From contig MU386055.1 of the NCBI GenBank assembly GCA_022497145.1, forward strand, positions 1-30,007: a stretch of 30,007 nt of DNA. Reading direction: 5' to 3'. Numbering within the stretch: the stretch's first letter is position 1; each line of letters begins with the position of its first letter. The stretch comes from Rostrohypoxylon terebratum. Taxonomy: Eukaryota; Ascomycota; Sordariomycetes; Xylariales; Hypoxylaceae. A program made the translations under genes and the position numbers. Of the stretch, positions 1-9,920 are shown in pieces. The notes under the pieces are model-generated. The model did not search any database. It saw only the letters and a program-made list of their open reading frames with translations, and was not told the origin of the DNA.

Positions 1-26
1 TATTCAAGTTTAAAGTTTTGTTGTTG

Positions 27-505
27 TTAAGGAATAGCCCATTTTGGAAAGTGGTCCACACCCGGTATGTGCGCGTAACGGTGGATCGACTTATTGGGGG
101 TTAGATCCAAGACTTGACTTCTGATTCTCGAGTCAGCCAAGGCCTTCTGAAGCCCCTTGAGCGCGGCCTCCCCTCGCGTCGTGGAGGCGTGAAGGCGGAA
201 TCGCAACTGCACCTTAACCCCGGCTTCGTCCCAATGTAGCACGCTGCCGGTGATGTCGCTCTGGTTTTCATACTTGATGAGCTTCTCGCTATTCTTCCAG
301 TCGTTGCATCTAAGCTTGCTCTAGAATATCCTGTCGAACTTCAGATCCTACCTGCCAGGATGAGGTCCCATTTCTTGATTAGATGCTGTGCAACGAGCCC
401 CTTTCCTGGCACATCTTCTACAATAAATATTGAGTTTTCCTTTCCTATATCAGCTAGTGAACTCGAAGAATGAGCCCAGAGTCTTGGAGGCACCACTGAG
501 TCATC
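27..505 (-). pseudogene. Decayed coding remnants, upstream part SET-domain-like
   Basis: Two open stretches lie on the minus strand. The upstream one (505 to 341) reads through EDVPGKGLVAQHLIKKWDLI. This resembles the first strands of fungal SET-domain proteins, which have a PGKGxG..A..I..G..I pattern, but here the GKG repeat is shortened and the frame ends at a TGA. The second stretch (320 to 27) gives about 97 residues ending in FPKWAIP and is open back to a TAG at 323-321. I do not recognise it. A GT/AG pair (351 to 321) could join the two, but the gap is only 31 nt, too short for a normal intron here. No start codon with a plausible upstream exon was found. Most likely this is a broken gene or the tail of one; a diverged real gene is possible. 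Confidence 0.25.
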
Positions 506-1696
506 TTATGCATTAAATATAGTAGCCGCAAGGGTAGGTGTAGTGACAACACCCATAGCCCGGACCCTGCGAAAGGGCTCGAACATGTAGAGACAGGAAA
601 AACGTCGTTGTCCGGCATGAAAGGTGCTACATAATACGGACGGCATTTTCACGGCGTCCACGTACCTGTTTCAACTGTAGATTCTTCGTCTGCAGGAACT
701 GGACATTGGTAACGCGCCCCCAAAAGGGATTTGTAACTACTTAATTAAGGAACAAGTATTAGGATATAGTAATTGCGCAAGTGAAAAGGGCTGGTTGAAA
801 CGAGTAGAAGTGCTACTCGGGAGATAAAGGAAGTAACTCGTCGAAAAGAATACATAGTTGTAGTTAATGTAGATTCACGAGGAAGATCTGTAGGAAATAC
901 TGTCGTGGCTTGAGCGCAGCCCCATAGTTAAACTTAAGGGGTGTACCTAACGCGCACCGAATGTCAAATCCATCTACAGCACATCTACTAGAATGGACTG
1001 TCAAACAGCTTTAGTTAGGTTAGGTACATACCTTCCAATTTTCCCTTAACCTATTATTGGTGCTCTATATCAAGATTAGTTCTTTGTCTAAGCAGGCACT
1101 AAATACCTATACAAACTGTACCCATTCAACGATTTTACATATCTAACTCTCCGAAGGACTCTTCTATACAGGGGCATTGTTTGATTCTTATATTCCTACA
1201 GTAATACCAGACATTTACCCCCAAAAGAAAAGTTACCAAAGACTATAGGATTGTATGGGTCTGTATATTGAACACTTGTAGATGGTAACCGCCTTTGTTG
1301 CTGCATCCGTCATCCCGGTACGTCTTCCACAAAGGATTGGGAGGTTACAGCGTAAATAATCAATGAAGTGCTTTATACGTGAAATTTCAACCATGATCAT
1401 GAAACCTTGCCAGTAACTAGAGGTAGCCGTATCTCTAATACAACCCTTTTAACCTAACAACCACCAGACGTGATCAAAGCCTCCTGCTTCACATTGATAC
1501 GAACAAGGGGTAATGGAACAATACATTGAAGTCATCTAAGGAATTGTTTCAACGGTACCAGTAATAAATATGACCTGGCAGACAGAGAGGGGAAGGGCAT
1601 TGTGGAAGACAAACACATAACTCAAGAATTCCATACTATCATCACTTATTATTACTTATTATCACTTAGGGATCTTGATATCTCAAATTTTCGAAG
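506..1696. other. Intergenic, no gene seen
   Basis: No open frame of convincing length or composition occurs on either strand. Composition is AT-leaning. Just before the next gene (about 1637-1670) there is an imperfect ATTACTTATTATCACTT-type direct repeat that probably lies in the promoter or leader of the 1697 gene. No tRNA or other RNA gene was recognised. Confidence 0.5.
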
Positions 1697-3265
1697 ATGC
1701 CTTCCGCACAACCGATTTGCGCCGCGAGAATCATTCGCAGCCAGTTTATGAAATCTGGATGGGGTGCGATTCTGTCGAAGGAGACCAATGAGGCTGTATC
1801 AAATGTCAAGGAAGAAGCCAATGGGATGTACCAGATGCAAATCTCGAGAGCTCGAGATATATCATCTACTAGTCTTCGTACAGCGCTTTTCTGGGAACGT
1901 CGAAATGTGCCGAGCAATCCGCTAGTTGGCGTTGCCCTACCGGCGCTCAATCTCGAGCTTGAGGTAGATCTCTTTTGCGATGGTGGGTCATTTGAAAATG
2001 GCCTTGATGCGATTCGAAAGGCATATCACGACAACATGCCGTCCAACAAGAGTTCGCGTATAGACATGCACCCTATGTTCGGTCCCATGAGGGATCGCCC
2101 GTATACTTTTTGGCCTATCGATATTGATGGGGTTTGGGTCACGGTCGTCTTACAGATCGAGAGCCTCGATATCCCGTCCAAAGATGCCGTTTCACATCGG
2201 GACCGTAGGGTGTCTAGATATACTATCATTGACCCCTTGCAAGATAATAGGATGGCTCGAAGAGAACTGCTTCAAGATAGGCTCCCACAGATTCTTGAGG
2301 AAGGATGTATTGAATTCAATTCTAAGAACCCTAACGTTGCGACTGATAGTTTCCTCAGATTGGGTGTCCAGGAATCTTGGGCGACAGGTTTGATTTCGTA
2401 CGCAGTCTGTCGGGAGCTCTTCCGTCGATTAAGGGTCATCGATTTCCGATGGCAGCAACAGAAAGATGGATCGCATAGTCTATTGTGGAGCGAGTTTGAA
2501 GAGAACTTTAATCTTGATTGGTATCGTCAGTCATTGATGGCCGCTTGCGCCCATCAAACCATAGAGAAGTCTAGGTTCCTTGTTCGCATGGCGCTCGAGG
2601 TGCCAAGCGAAAAAGCCGAGCACAACCCCGACGCTTTGAAATCTTCTGTAGCTTACCAGCCTGACGAGGTATACGGAAAGAAGGACAACTCAGCTCGCAC
2701 TGTTTCTACCAAATTTCACAGCAAAGAATTCGAAATAGGCACCACACCGTCAAGCGACAGTTTTTCTGACGACGGTGAAGTAGACAAAACAGATGAAATG
2801 GATGAAAGCTACGAATCAGACGAATCAGTCGAATCAGACGGGGTATATGGGACAGACGGAACAGATGAAACATACCGACCAGATGAAGATGGAGCAGATG
2901 GGGTAACTGGAGTGGACGGAGAAGTAATGGCAACAAAATTCACTCCTCTCTCTATCCTCAACCGCAAATCTGCTCCGCTAGCTGAGAGCAATGAAGATAG
3001 AGCAGAGAAGGTGGATAGAATGGATGTGGATGGAGTGGATGGAGAAGCAGTAACAACAAACTTCACTCCTATCTGTACCCTCAAACAAGAACCTGCTCGG
3101 CCAGCTGCCCAAGAGCCCCAACCAACAAACGGTTCCTCGTCAACTTCGCCCAAACCCGTAATAGATGCCGAAATCATGCCGCCGACGAAGCGATCACTAG
3201 ACGATGAGGATGAGTCGTCTTCAAAGCGTCAGTGTGTTGGAACGGGATGCGACGACAACGAGTAG
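1697..3265 (+). CDS. Nuclear acidic protein with degenerate Ulp1/C48 protease-like domain
   Basis: Single-exon gene of 522 aa. Residues about 130-245 look like the core of a Ulp1-type cysteine protease as seen in Pezizomycotina: a W-V-T-V-V strand (147-151), a YTIIDP strand (175-180) and a QESWATGLISYA segment (225-236). In active enzymes the triad is His-Asp-Cys plus an oxyanion Gln. Here the Asp (D179) and Gln (Q225) positions are kept, but the His of the HW pair is Val146 and the Cys is Thr230, so proteolysis is unlikely. Residues 350-410 are highly acidic and Asp/Glu/Ser/Gly-rich. A block at 405-427 is duplicated at 446-468. The C-terminus has a bipartite-type basic signal (KR at 498-499, KR at 510-511), suggesting a nuclear location. 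The fold assignment is inference from pattern; the ORF itself is long and convincing. It is convergent with the AA9 gene. Confidence 0.8.
   Translation: MPSAQPICAARIIRSQFMKSGWGAILSKETNEAVSNVKEEANGMYQMQISRARDISSTSLRTALFWERRNVPSNPLVGVALPALNLELEVDLFCDGGSFENGLDAIRKAYHDNMPSNKSSRIDMHPMFGPMRDRPYTFWPIDIDGVWVTVVLQIESLDIPSKDAVSHRDRRVSRYTIIDPLQDNRMARRELLQDRLPQILEEGCIEFNSKNPNVATDSFLRLGVQESWATGLISYAVCRELFRRLRVIDFRWQQQKDGSHSLLWSEFEENFNLDWYRQSLMAACAHQTIEKSRFLVRMALEVPSEKAEHNPDALKSSVAYQPDEVYGKKDNSARTVSTKFHSKEFEIGTTPSSDSFSDDGEVDKTDEMDESYESDESVESDGVYGTDGTDETYRPDEDGADGVTGVDGEVMATKFTPLSILNRKSAPLAESNEDRAEKVDRMDVDGVDGEAVTTNFTPICTLKQEPARPAAQEPQPTNGSSSTSPKPVIDAEIMPPTKRSLDDEDESSSKRQCVGTGCDDNE
2909..3100 (+). repeat. 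Duplicated ~69-bp coding module inside the acidic protein
   Basis: Bases 2909-2977 and 3032-3100 both encode GVDGE followed by a TxFTP motif and a short Lys/Arg-containing stretch. At the DNA level both start GGAGTGGA(C/T)GGAGAAG and share TTCACTCCT. The copies are 123 bp apart in start position. This is a recent internal duplication within a low-complexity acidic region. Confidence 0.7.
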
Positions 3266-3674
3266 CACTCTTTGTTAAGCATTTCTCGAGTTTAATACAC
3301 GACTGATTAAATAGATATGCTAGGTACTGTTATGTTTATGCGTGTTTATAAGTTAGAATATCGTATATATCTAGGGATCTAAGTACCCAGATGCATGAAC
3401 AAATAGCAATACGATGTCAATAAAAGTAATTTTTCATATGCGGGATCCATAGTTCCATTAAATGAATCATATATATCTGGTTGTTAACACCTACTAGGTA
3501 GGTAGGTACTTGTTGCCGTGACCTAGGCAGTACCTAGGGCCTAGGTAAGTAGAGGTACCATCGCTACCACCTATACGACTCCTTTTCTTTTACAATTTGG
3601 GGCCACTGCGTACCTCACCCGGTATATATTGCTAGACTCTAGCGGCTGCCTTTCGCGATGAAATCCCGCTGTTA
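3266..3674. other. Convergent 3' intergenic region
   Basis: Lies between the stop codons of two converging genes. It is AT-rich and holds a cluster of TAGGTA and CCTAGG words at about 3491-3546. No gene or RNA was recognised. It should contain both polyadenylation regions, but no specific signal can be assigned. Confidence 0.5.
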
Positions 3675-4481
3675 TCACCCACAAGATGCGATGGGACCTC
3701 CAGGCGCGGAGTAGGTCGTCGGATCGAAACCGTTGTATACATTTGGTATGTAAATGTTTTTATCCTGTGCATTATATGATCCAGGTAAGGATATGGTCGG
3801 TGAGCATTTCCCCCCGCTTCCACTAATTTTCAATTGAATGCAACCAATATAAAACTGAGCACCTCCAACCTCTTGGGCGCCGTGGAGCGCTAGCATTTCA
3901 GATCGTAGCTAAGGAGGTCAGCAATATTCATTTCAAGAAACCAACTAGATAATGCAGAGGTCTAACCAGATAGTCACCACTCTTTAATTTGCCAGGTAGT
4001 GCAAATGTGTAGTTTCCACCGTTATCCTGGACAACTTCGTTTGCCCAGTGCCCATCGACATAGTCACGCTCGTTAATCTTGAACCAGCCAGCTCCGACTC
4101 CAGATGCTTTAGATGCGTCATCGACAGGACCGTACAAGAAATGGGTGATAGGACCAGGATGGCCGGATGGATCCCAGCCCACAGTGATCTTGTCTCCTTC
4201 ATGAGCAGAGACAGTTTGTACCCCTGAAGGCACTTTATCTCCTCCGACATTACACACAATATCATTACTCTTGACGTCGGTCTGTTTCGCATTGAGTCAA
4301 TTTTTCTCTAGAAAGCTCAAGTGCTATCGTGAAGAGGGTCACGTACCACAGGGTTGTTGCTAGGAGGACGGCGTATCCCAATCTCATAACCTGGAGAAAC
4401 GCCATTGACCCAGAACTGGTGAAGATTTTGATGAGCCGAAACGCCCACAGCAAACAACACAGCTAGAATTGATTTTCGCAT
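3675..4481 (-). CDS. AA9 lytic polysaccharide mono-oxygenase (secreted, no CBM)
   Basis: Copper enzyme that oxidatively cleaves cellulose or related beta-glucans outside the cell. Exons: 4481-4347, 4281-3967, 3908-3675; introns of 65 and 58 nt, both phase 0; 227 aa. The signal peptide is residues 1-16, ending VSA, so the mature protein begins with His17, as the N-terminal copper brace requires. The second copper His is H86 in SGHPGP. The conserved second-shell His159 (ALHGAQ), Gln168 and axial Tyr170 (GAQFYIGC) are present. Splicing restores the family motifs NNPV-TDVKSNDIVCNVGG and SGDYL-LRSEMLALHGA. The protein ends with APGGPIASCG, the usual end of short AA9 proteins without a carbohydrate-binding module. 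All key residues are intact, so it looks active. Substrate and C1/C4 preference cannot be read from sequence. Confidence 0.95.
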
Positions 4482-4991
4482 CTTAATCTGTTGAGCTAGA
4501 TTATATTTGAGAATTGACGTATCCGACAAAGACGTATAGGATCAAGCGGAAATCACGCTCTCGTAACCAGTTGGATGATATAGTGCGGAGCTGCCATTAA
4601 ATAGTTATATAACATAATGGACATCGAGAAAGCTGATGCAGATGTATAGTATCTCCCTTGTACACATTAGGTATTTAGGCTCAATCTACAGACACGGGAA
4701 GAAGAATTGCATCGGCAGAATGACCTTATTCAAGCAGTAGTGTAACTGAATCTGGCCTAAATTATACTGTCTGAGATATACTGGCGATGAATAATGCCTA
4801 GGTAGGTACGATGTCTATACCTGTTTGATCTCTCGGCGCCCGTGAGGCCGTGATCCTGGAATAAATTCGCAACTCGGCGCAACCCTAGGTACCTACCTAC
4901 TGCTGTTGTAAGAGGCGATAAGTACTAATAGGTTGGTAGGTAGGTGCTTATGAATATGCGAGACGCCTCGATGCATATAAGTGGTTCTGTC
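4482..4991. promoter_or_regulatory. Upstream region of the AA9 gene
   Basis: This stretch holds the promoter of the leftward AA9 gene and the 3' side of the next minus-strand ORF. Its notable content is three groups of TAGGTA/TACCTA words: 4797-4808, a CCTAGGTACCTACCTAC run at 4884-4900, and GGTTGGTAGGTAGGTG at 4931-4946. I could not assign a TATA box or a known cellulase-regulator site with confidence. Confidence 0.35.
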
Positions 4992-5519
4992 CTAGTTTCT
5001 GGCTGATGGTAGCATATCAACACGAACCAGTAGTGATGTATCTCTGGTCATCAGCCTATAGTGATTTGGCAGGTTGATGTAATGCAATGGGGACGTTGTT
5101 GCTGTACAGGGGATACTACCGTCGGCTTGGGCAATGTCAACCTCTAAAATATGGTATAGGGTGTTAAAAGTTCCTCGCGCAACCGTGCTGTACATTGACA
5201 ACACGACAAGTAAGGTACCCTTCCGAGGATCATATTGAGACTCGCCCCGAGGAACCAGTATTACCTCGTCCCACCCTGCTGCGTGTTCAGATGTTCGTAA
5301 ATGAAACTCCCCTGGAATGATATCCAAAGTGCTATCTCCATCTCTAATGCAAAGGGTATCCGAAATGGGATGTTTCCATGATATGCGCGCGGCCTGCGTC
5401 TTCCCGCATATTGCGACCCTAGCATTCACCGTCACTGCAACCATAGCCCGAACCCTAAGCCCAGCAGTTAAATCCTCAAGAGACCAAGGCACCATGCACC
5501 TTGGACCGTGATATTCCAT
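4992..5519 (-). CDS. Uncharacterised ORF, 175 aa, behind the permease
   Basis: An ATG-started open frame of 175 codons with no intron, beginning 45 nt after the permease stop on the same strand. I do not recognise a family. It has mixed hydrophobic beta-like stretches (AMVAVTVNARVAICG, KGTLLVVLSMYSTV), no signal peptide and no clear membrane span. Its codons continue in frame upstream to a possible acceptor at 5536. A GT at 5568-5567 inside the permease's last codons would fuse the two proteins through a 33-nt gap, too short to be a normal intron. It may be a small separate gene, a decayed 3' neighbour or a chance ORF; an open frame this long can occur by chance in 30 kb, so confidence is limited. 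Confidence 0.35.
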   Translation of the reverse strand: MEYHGPRCMVPWSLEDLTAGLRVRAMVAVTVNARVAICGKTQAARISWKHPISDTLCIRDGDSTLDIIPGEFHLRTSEHAAGWDEVILVPRGESQYDPRKGTLLVVLSMYSTVARGTFNTLYHILEVDIAQADGSIPCTATTSPLHYINLPNHYRLMTRDTSLLVRVDMLPSARN

Positions 5520-5564
5520 CTCAATTAATGGCCGACTTTGATGGGTAATTAGAAGCTGATAAAA

Positions 5565-7383
5565 TTACCTCCCTGCTTCAAGTGGGGCGCTTGGGCTCCC
5601 TGCGTATGGGATAGACTCGATGATCGGTCCAGAATACACTTTCCTAGCCCACACGGCGTAGTAAAGCATACTAAATAAGATAACAGTTCCAAATACCAGC
5701 ACAGCCCAGTTCATCGTCTGCGGTGTTACTTCTAACGACGGTGGCCAGAAGCTGAAAAAGAAGATGAACACCAGAAAAATGCAGGTGAAGGCATTATTCA
5801 CGATCCCAAATATCCCGCGAAGACGCCAGGGACCCCAAGTCAGGCTCGTGCCGACGGTATTGGTCAGTACATCGTTGTCGTTGGGAACGCCAATACCCCC
5901 AGTGACCCGTCTGTATAGTAACAGTGATGCGGCAACTAGATAGGACCCAAATAAACCTGCCGTGGAGATTGATATCACGCCGTTGAACGCAGTGGCATCT
6001 CCGATATTAACCAGAGAAAGGATAATCGCAATGACGGTAGTCGTGATAACGGAATAGGTGGGGATGCTTGTCCGAGGGCTAACTTTCTTCAATGTTCTCC
6101 AGCCTGGGAGCCCACGATCGCGAGCGAAAGCGAAGTATACTCGCGAAGTGGACGCGAGGCACCCAGTCGTAGCACTGAATGCCATTACGACGACGATCGA
6201 AGACATCACTGCGGCCCCGGCAGTCGAGCCCGTAGCGTTTTCGAATATGGACATAATGGGGTAATGAGGGTCTTGGGCTAGCGCTTCATCGATATCCCCC
6301 ATGCAGTATAAAGTCGCAATCAGCATGCCGAATCCTAAAGTTCCATTCACTAACAGACTTGTCAACAGAGATCTAGGTACTACGACAGCAGCGTTCCGAA
6401 TCTCTTCCGACATCTACAAGAGCATTAGTTGTATAACCTGGATGCGGGGGGCGGAGATGAATCTTACGTGAATCGCAGCATCTCCACCAAGGAACGCGAA
6501 CACATTTCCAAGAAGCCCAATACAGAAAGCTAGTCCTTGCGTCTGCCAACCTCCAGGATTTAAGAACGTGTTAAATACGGATGCCGAGTCCGAATGTTCG
6601 CTAAGGAATGCCAAGGGGAATATTACGGCGAAAAAACCGAGGAGATGGATCACGAGGAAGAGACTTTCGAATTTCGCAAGTAAGGACCCGACCGCAGTAT
6701 TGATGGCGTAACTAAGCAAGACGACGCCCCAGAAAAGTAGAGTGCCGTGCCAGTTTTGCATATTATCCGCGTAATCTGGGTGTGTCAAGAGGATGATGCT
6801 TTGGATCATAGTCCCCGTCACGTAGCCGCCGGATGCTACAAGTGACTGCCATCCAGTTATCTCCAACCAACCCGTGATGTATCCAAAGAACTTTCGAGAC
6901 GACGGAGGTGCTAAAATGGATACCCAATGGTACTGGCCTCCGGACGTGGGCGCCATCGAGACTAGTTCGGAAAGCGTCGTGAACACGGAGAGCATGCCGA
7001 CCCAAACAACGAGGAAGCTATAGATAATACCCGACGGACCTCCACTGTTACATTTAGTGATTCTATTCGCGACCGGAATGCGGAACACGGGATATTTACT
7101 TTTGCAGTCCTGATATGAACCCGCTGTCTTCGCGTTAGCTACATCTCTAGCAGGAACTCATCACGAATCGGAAAACGCACATCAATGATCCTTCCCAGGT
7201 GATAAGCACGGTACAGCTGAACCCAAGAATTGCCATAAACCCAAAGTTTCTCTTGAGGACGGGCCTCTTTCCCAGCCGCGCCAACTGGAAATCATCGTGA
7301 GAAGATGGTCCGTTACTCGATTGAACTAAGGCATTCGGTTGTTCGCCCTCCTTCGATATCGAATTGAGGTCTATGGTCGCCAT
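5565..7383 (-). CDS. APC-family amino acid / GABA / choline-type permease
   Basis: Plasma-membrane transporter of the fungal amino-acid/choline branch of the APC superfamily (UGA4/HNM1-like). Exons: 7383-7181, 7123-7100, 7044-6468, 6413-5565; introns 57, 55 and 54 nt; 550 aa. Exon 2 is only 24 nt and encodes GFISGLQ plus split codons, restoring the family segment SLIGFISGLQNGGPSG. Family landmarks: the TWEG start of the first membrane segment, APTSGGQYHWV, GWQS, the GNVFAFLGGDAAIH-MSEEIRNAA loop across intron 3, and SRVYFAFARDRGLPGW. About 12 hydrophobic segments are visible. The start codon follows a TAGGTAGGTACCTAGG sequence by about 20 nt. The exact substrate cannot be told from sequence. 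The model is complete with no frameshift. Confidence 0.93.
7100..7123 (-). other. 24-nt micro-exon of the permease gene
   Basis: Flanked upstream by an intron beginning GTGCGT with a GCTAACG branch-like site 10-17 nt before the acceptor (ACAG), and downstream by GTAAAT. Upstream exon 1 leaves two bases (AT), the micro-exon adds 24, and exon 3 begins with T, so the frame closes exactly and supplies the nine residues between SL and GGP that permeases of this family carry. Skipping it would remove eight residues without shifting the frame. Confidence 0.85.
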
Positions 7384-8791
7384 CGAATCCTAGGAAAGCT
7401 TAGGTAGGTACCTAGGCTTACGCGATGTTAATTAAGGGACCCGCGGGTCTACGCGTCATCCAAGTTTATCAAGTATCCATATGCGACAGAAAGCGATTCG
7501 TTCGGCATGTCAAGCTCAGTAGCAACATCGAAACCATTAAGCCACGAAAAATTGGGAAATAAGAATACAATTCAAAGTATGAAAGTTGTCGACCCCCATT
7601 TTCCTCCGAGGTAGCATATTTCCAAATTCCAATGAGGCGCCTATGAGGCGTCTATCTAGGGTTCCAAGGTTAAGAACCTGCGGCCAAAGCACAGTACATC
7701 AGCACGTTGTAGGGATCTTGCCCGGAAAAGGTGGCGGGGATGTTCTTATACGTGCATGCATAGGCGTAAGGGAACCGTCGCAACGCAAAAATCCCACGCG
7801 GGAGAACACGACGCATGTAGCATGTAATATTATTTAAGCGACGAAATGGCTGGTTACTGGTTGCAATCCGGGTGCCCCGCATCCCTGAATTGCGATGGAG
7901 GGTTGCAATCGAATTTGTTCTAGGAAATGATAGTATCGTCTAGCTTCTTTCGGGTGTCTGGTTGCAACTGTTCGTACAGCGTTGTCCCCGTCGCATTGTT
8001 GCTCGCGTCTCAACCTCGCCAGGTGATTTTACGACATGTCATTGTATTTCAGCACCGACTTGGCAGAACGTATGGGATTGACCTTCAGCGAGGTAGATAA
8101 TATCTTACATAGTGACATAGTGACACGCGTAATGGGGGCTGGGTTGGATTTTACGTAGGTGACAGCACTTCCAAGGATAAGGATAGAGGGAGGAAAATGG
8201 TGAAGGGTAAGAATTAGCGTATGTGTGCTGACGGTTAGGAGGTGCGCTATCAAGATCTACGTCCTAGCCGGAGGGAGCGGGTGAGCGGGTAGGTTACTAG
8301 AACTGCCGGCGGCGCAACCCTTTAGTTCGTTTTAGTTAGCATAAGTGCGTTACATGGCAAATACCGAGAGATGATGGTGATCATGATAATGATGATATTA
8401 AAACTATTTTTTTAACGTTTAATAAACCTTAAAGCAAGGTGAGAAAAAACCTAAGATTGGACCGATGGTTGAACACAGTAGGATTTAAACCTATTTGTTT
8501 TGCGTATTACTACACTATGTAACCAAATACCGGGAGAGTAGTATACTACCTAACTCCGCGACGGATTGTTATAGGTGCCTATTCGCTCCGGACCAGACGG
8601 GCATATGTTCATTATTCTTGTCAAGTCAAGTCACTAAGATCTACATGCAAACGGTTTGTGCGTGCCCCTCTTTGGCTTGGGCAATATCTATCATAAGGAG
8701 ATACGAATATCTTCTAAGATAATGCCATAGATAGACAGAAAGTATTGGGAGGTAGGTAGATAAATATATAGGTATCAGAAGTATTTATTTG
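7384..8791. other. Intergenic / promoter region of the permease
   Basis: No convincing gene. TAGGTAGGTACCTAGG sits at 7401-7416, close to the permease start. ATGAGGCGYCTAT is directly repeated at 7632-7655. GGTTGCAA occurs three times in the same orientation (7859, 7901, 7960). CATAGTGA is repeated near 8108-8125. The far right part (8340-8790) is AT-rich with T-runs. All are candidate regulatory words only. Confidence 0.4.
7859..7967. repeat. Three direct copies of GGTTGCAA
   Basis: The 8-mer GGTTGCAA occurs at 7859-7866, 7901-7908 and 7960-7967, spaced 42 and 59 bp apart, about 480-590 bp upstream of the permease start. It does not match a factor site I can name. A regulatory role is inference. 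Confidence 0.3.
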
Positions 8792-9920
8792 TCACGTTAC
8801 CGACCTGTCGGTAGACCTATTGGAAGGACGAGAACAACCAGCCGAGTTGCTAAAGTCGCTCAAATAGTATGCGCTTGATCCAGTCCTATTGTGAGATAAC
8901 TCTTCCTGAGAACCCGCGGCAACATTTTCCACGCGAACAATGCCTGACTGTAAACTTTGCATGAATGGCTTCAGAAACGGCAAGCAAGCCGTCAATATAC
9001 TCACACAGATCGCAACTTGATTTAAGACAACGGGGAGCCACATGCTCTGGGTTACGTTAGGGTTGGAATAAGCGTCGCTGTATACGACCAGTTGCGCTAT
9101 TACAGCGGCGACCACGCTGGAGCAATTTGTCAAAATCTACCTGCGACGCGAACGAGCTGGATATGACTTACAGGGTTCTGGTTAGAAAAATGGATAGCAC
9201 AACAATTTTTCTCGAATGGGATGTTCGGAGATGCCATATGATTAGGAGGTAGAGGACAATGATGCCTGCTTCAGTTATGACATTAACTGTTCCAACGTAC
9301 GTCCACAAAGCTCTCTTCTCTTGTTAGTGAGTTGTTTCCCACGCGATAGCGCCGCCAGAGAAGATCATACCCGATTTATACAGCGGGCGCCGTCAAGATA
9401 GTTCCATGGGGTTGGCAAAGAGCATTGAAAGAGGGAGCTGAATATTCCAGAGACTAGCCACAAGGCGACGACCACTCGCAGGACCAAGTCTATGTGCTGA
9501 TGAAGATCATATGGGCTAAGGTTCTTTACGAAGACTGCGATCGACAACTTGACTAGCCCGTAAGCTAGAATCTCAAAAGGGACACTAGCATATTGGGCCT
9601 TGAAAAATGCGTTTATCGCGTCGTCGGCCAAGGTGTTCATATCTTTTCCGATACCCTGGGCTGAAGCTAGTGATATCGCGATGCACTGGGCAAGAGACAT
9701 GGCCTAAAAAAGAATCAAGGTTTAGTGATGTTGAGCTTGGGCGCTACAGATCGCAAATACAAACCAAAGCCATGAGCATCAGCCAATCGTCCCCCGCCAG
9801 CTTCCGCAGCAGCGCATATTTGGTTCCTAGGCCAGCGCCGACGCCGAAAACCTCAACAACAAACAGAAACCATATGGCTATCTGGGCAACCTGGCTCACG
9901 TCCACGGTTCCTTGGACCAT
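8792..9920 (-). CDS. 7TM fungal rhodopsin-domain (Pth11/SAT4-like) integral membrane protein
   Basis: Membrane protein of the large fungal rhodopsin-like/PTH11-type family; some members are proposed receptors for surface or host cues, most are uncharacterised. Exons: 9920-9765, 9703-9371, 9314-9172, 9116-8792; introns 61, 56 and 55 nt; 318 aa. Seven hydrophobic segments: about 10-30, 46-65, 84-108, 128-148, 169-187, 197-219 and 229-250. Family landmarks are GDDWLMLMAL before TM2, FQC near the end of TM4, C-x5-LWTY before TM5, and FLTRTLVVAAVIAQL, which is restored only by the third splice. The N-terminus is short and has no CFEM domain. The C-terminal ~65 residues are polar and Ser-rich, as in a cytoplasmic tail. 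The second acceptor could lie 3 nt further upstream (one extra residue). Confidence 0.85.

Noticed and set aside
2706..3177. Two minus-strand open frames opposite the acidic tail of the 1697 gene
   Set aside because: They are shadows of the triplet-biased acidic coding region; their Leu/Arg/His or Ser/Pro composition follows from the repeats on the other strand.
5536..5568. Splice fusion of the permease with the downstream 175-codon ORF
   Set aside because: The required intron is only 33 nt; kept as an open question rather than a gene model.
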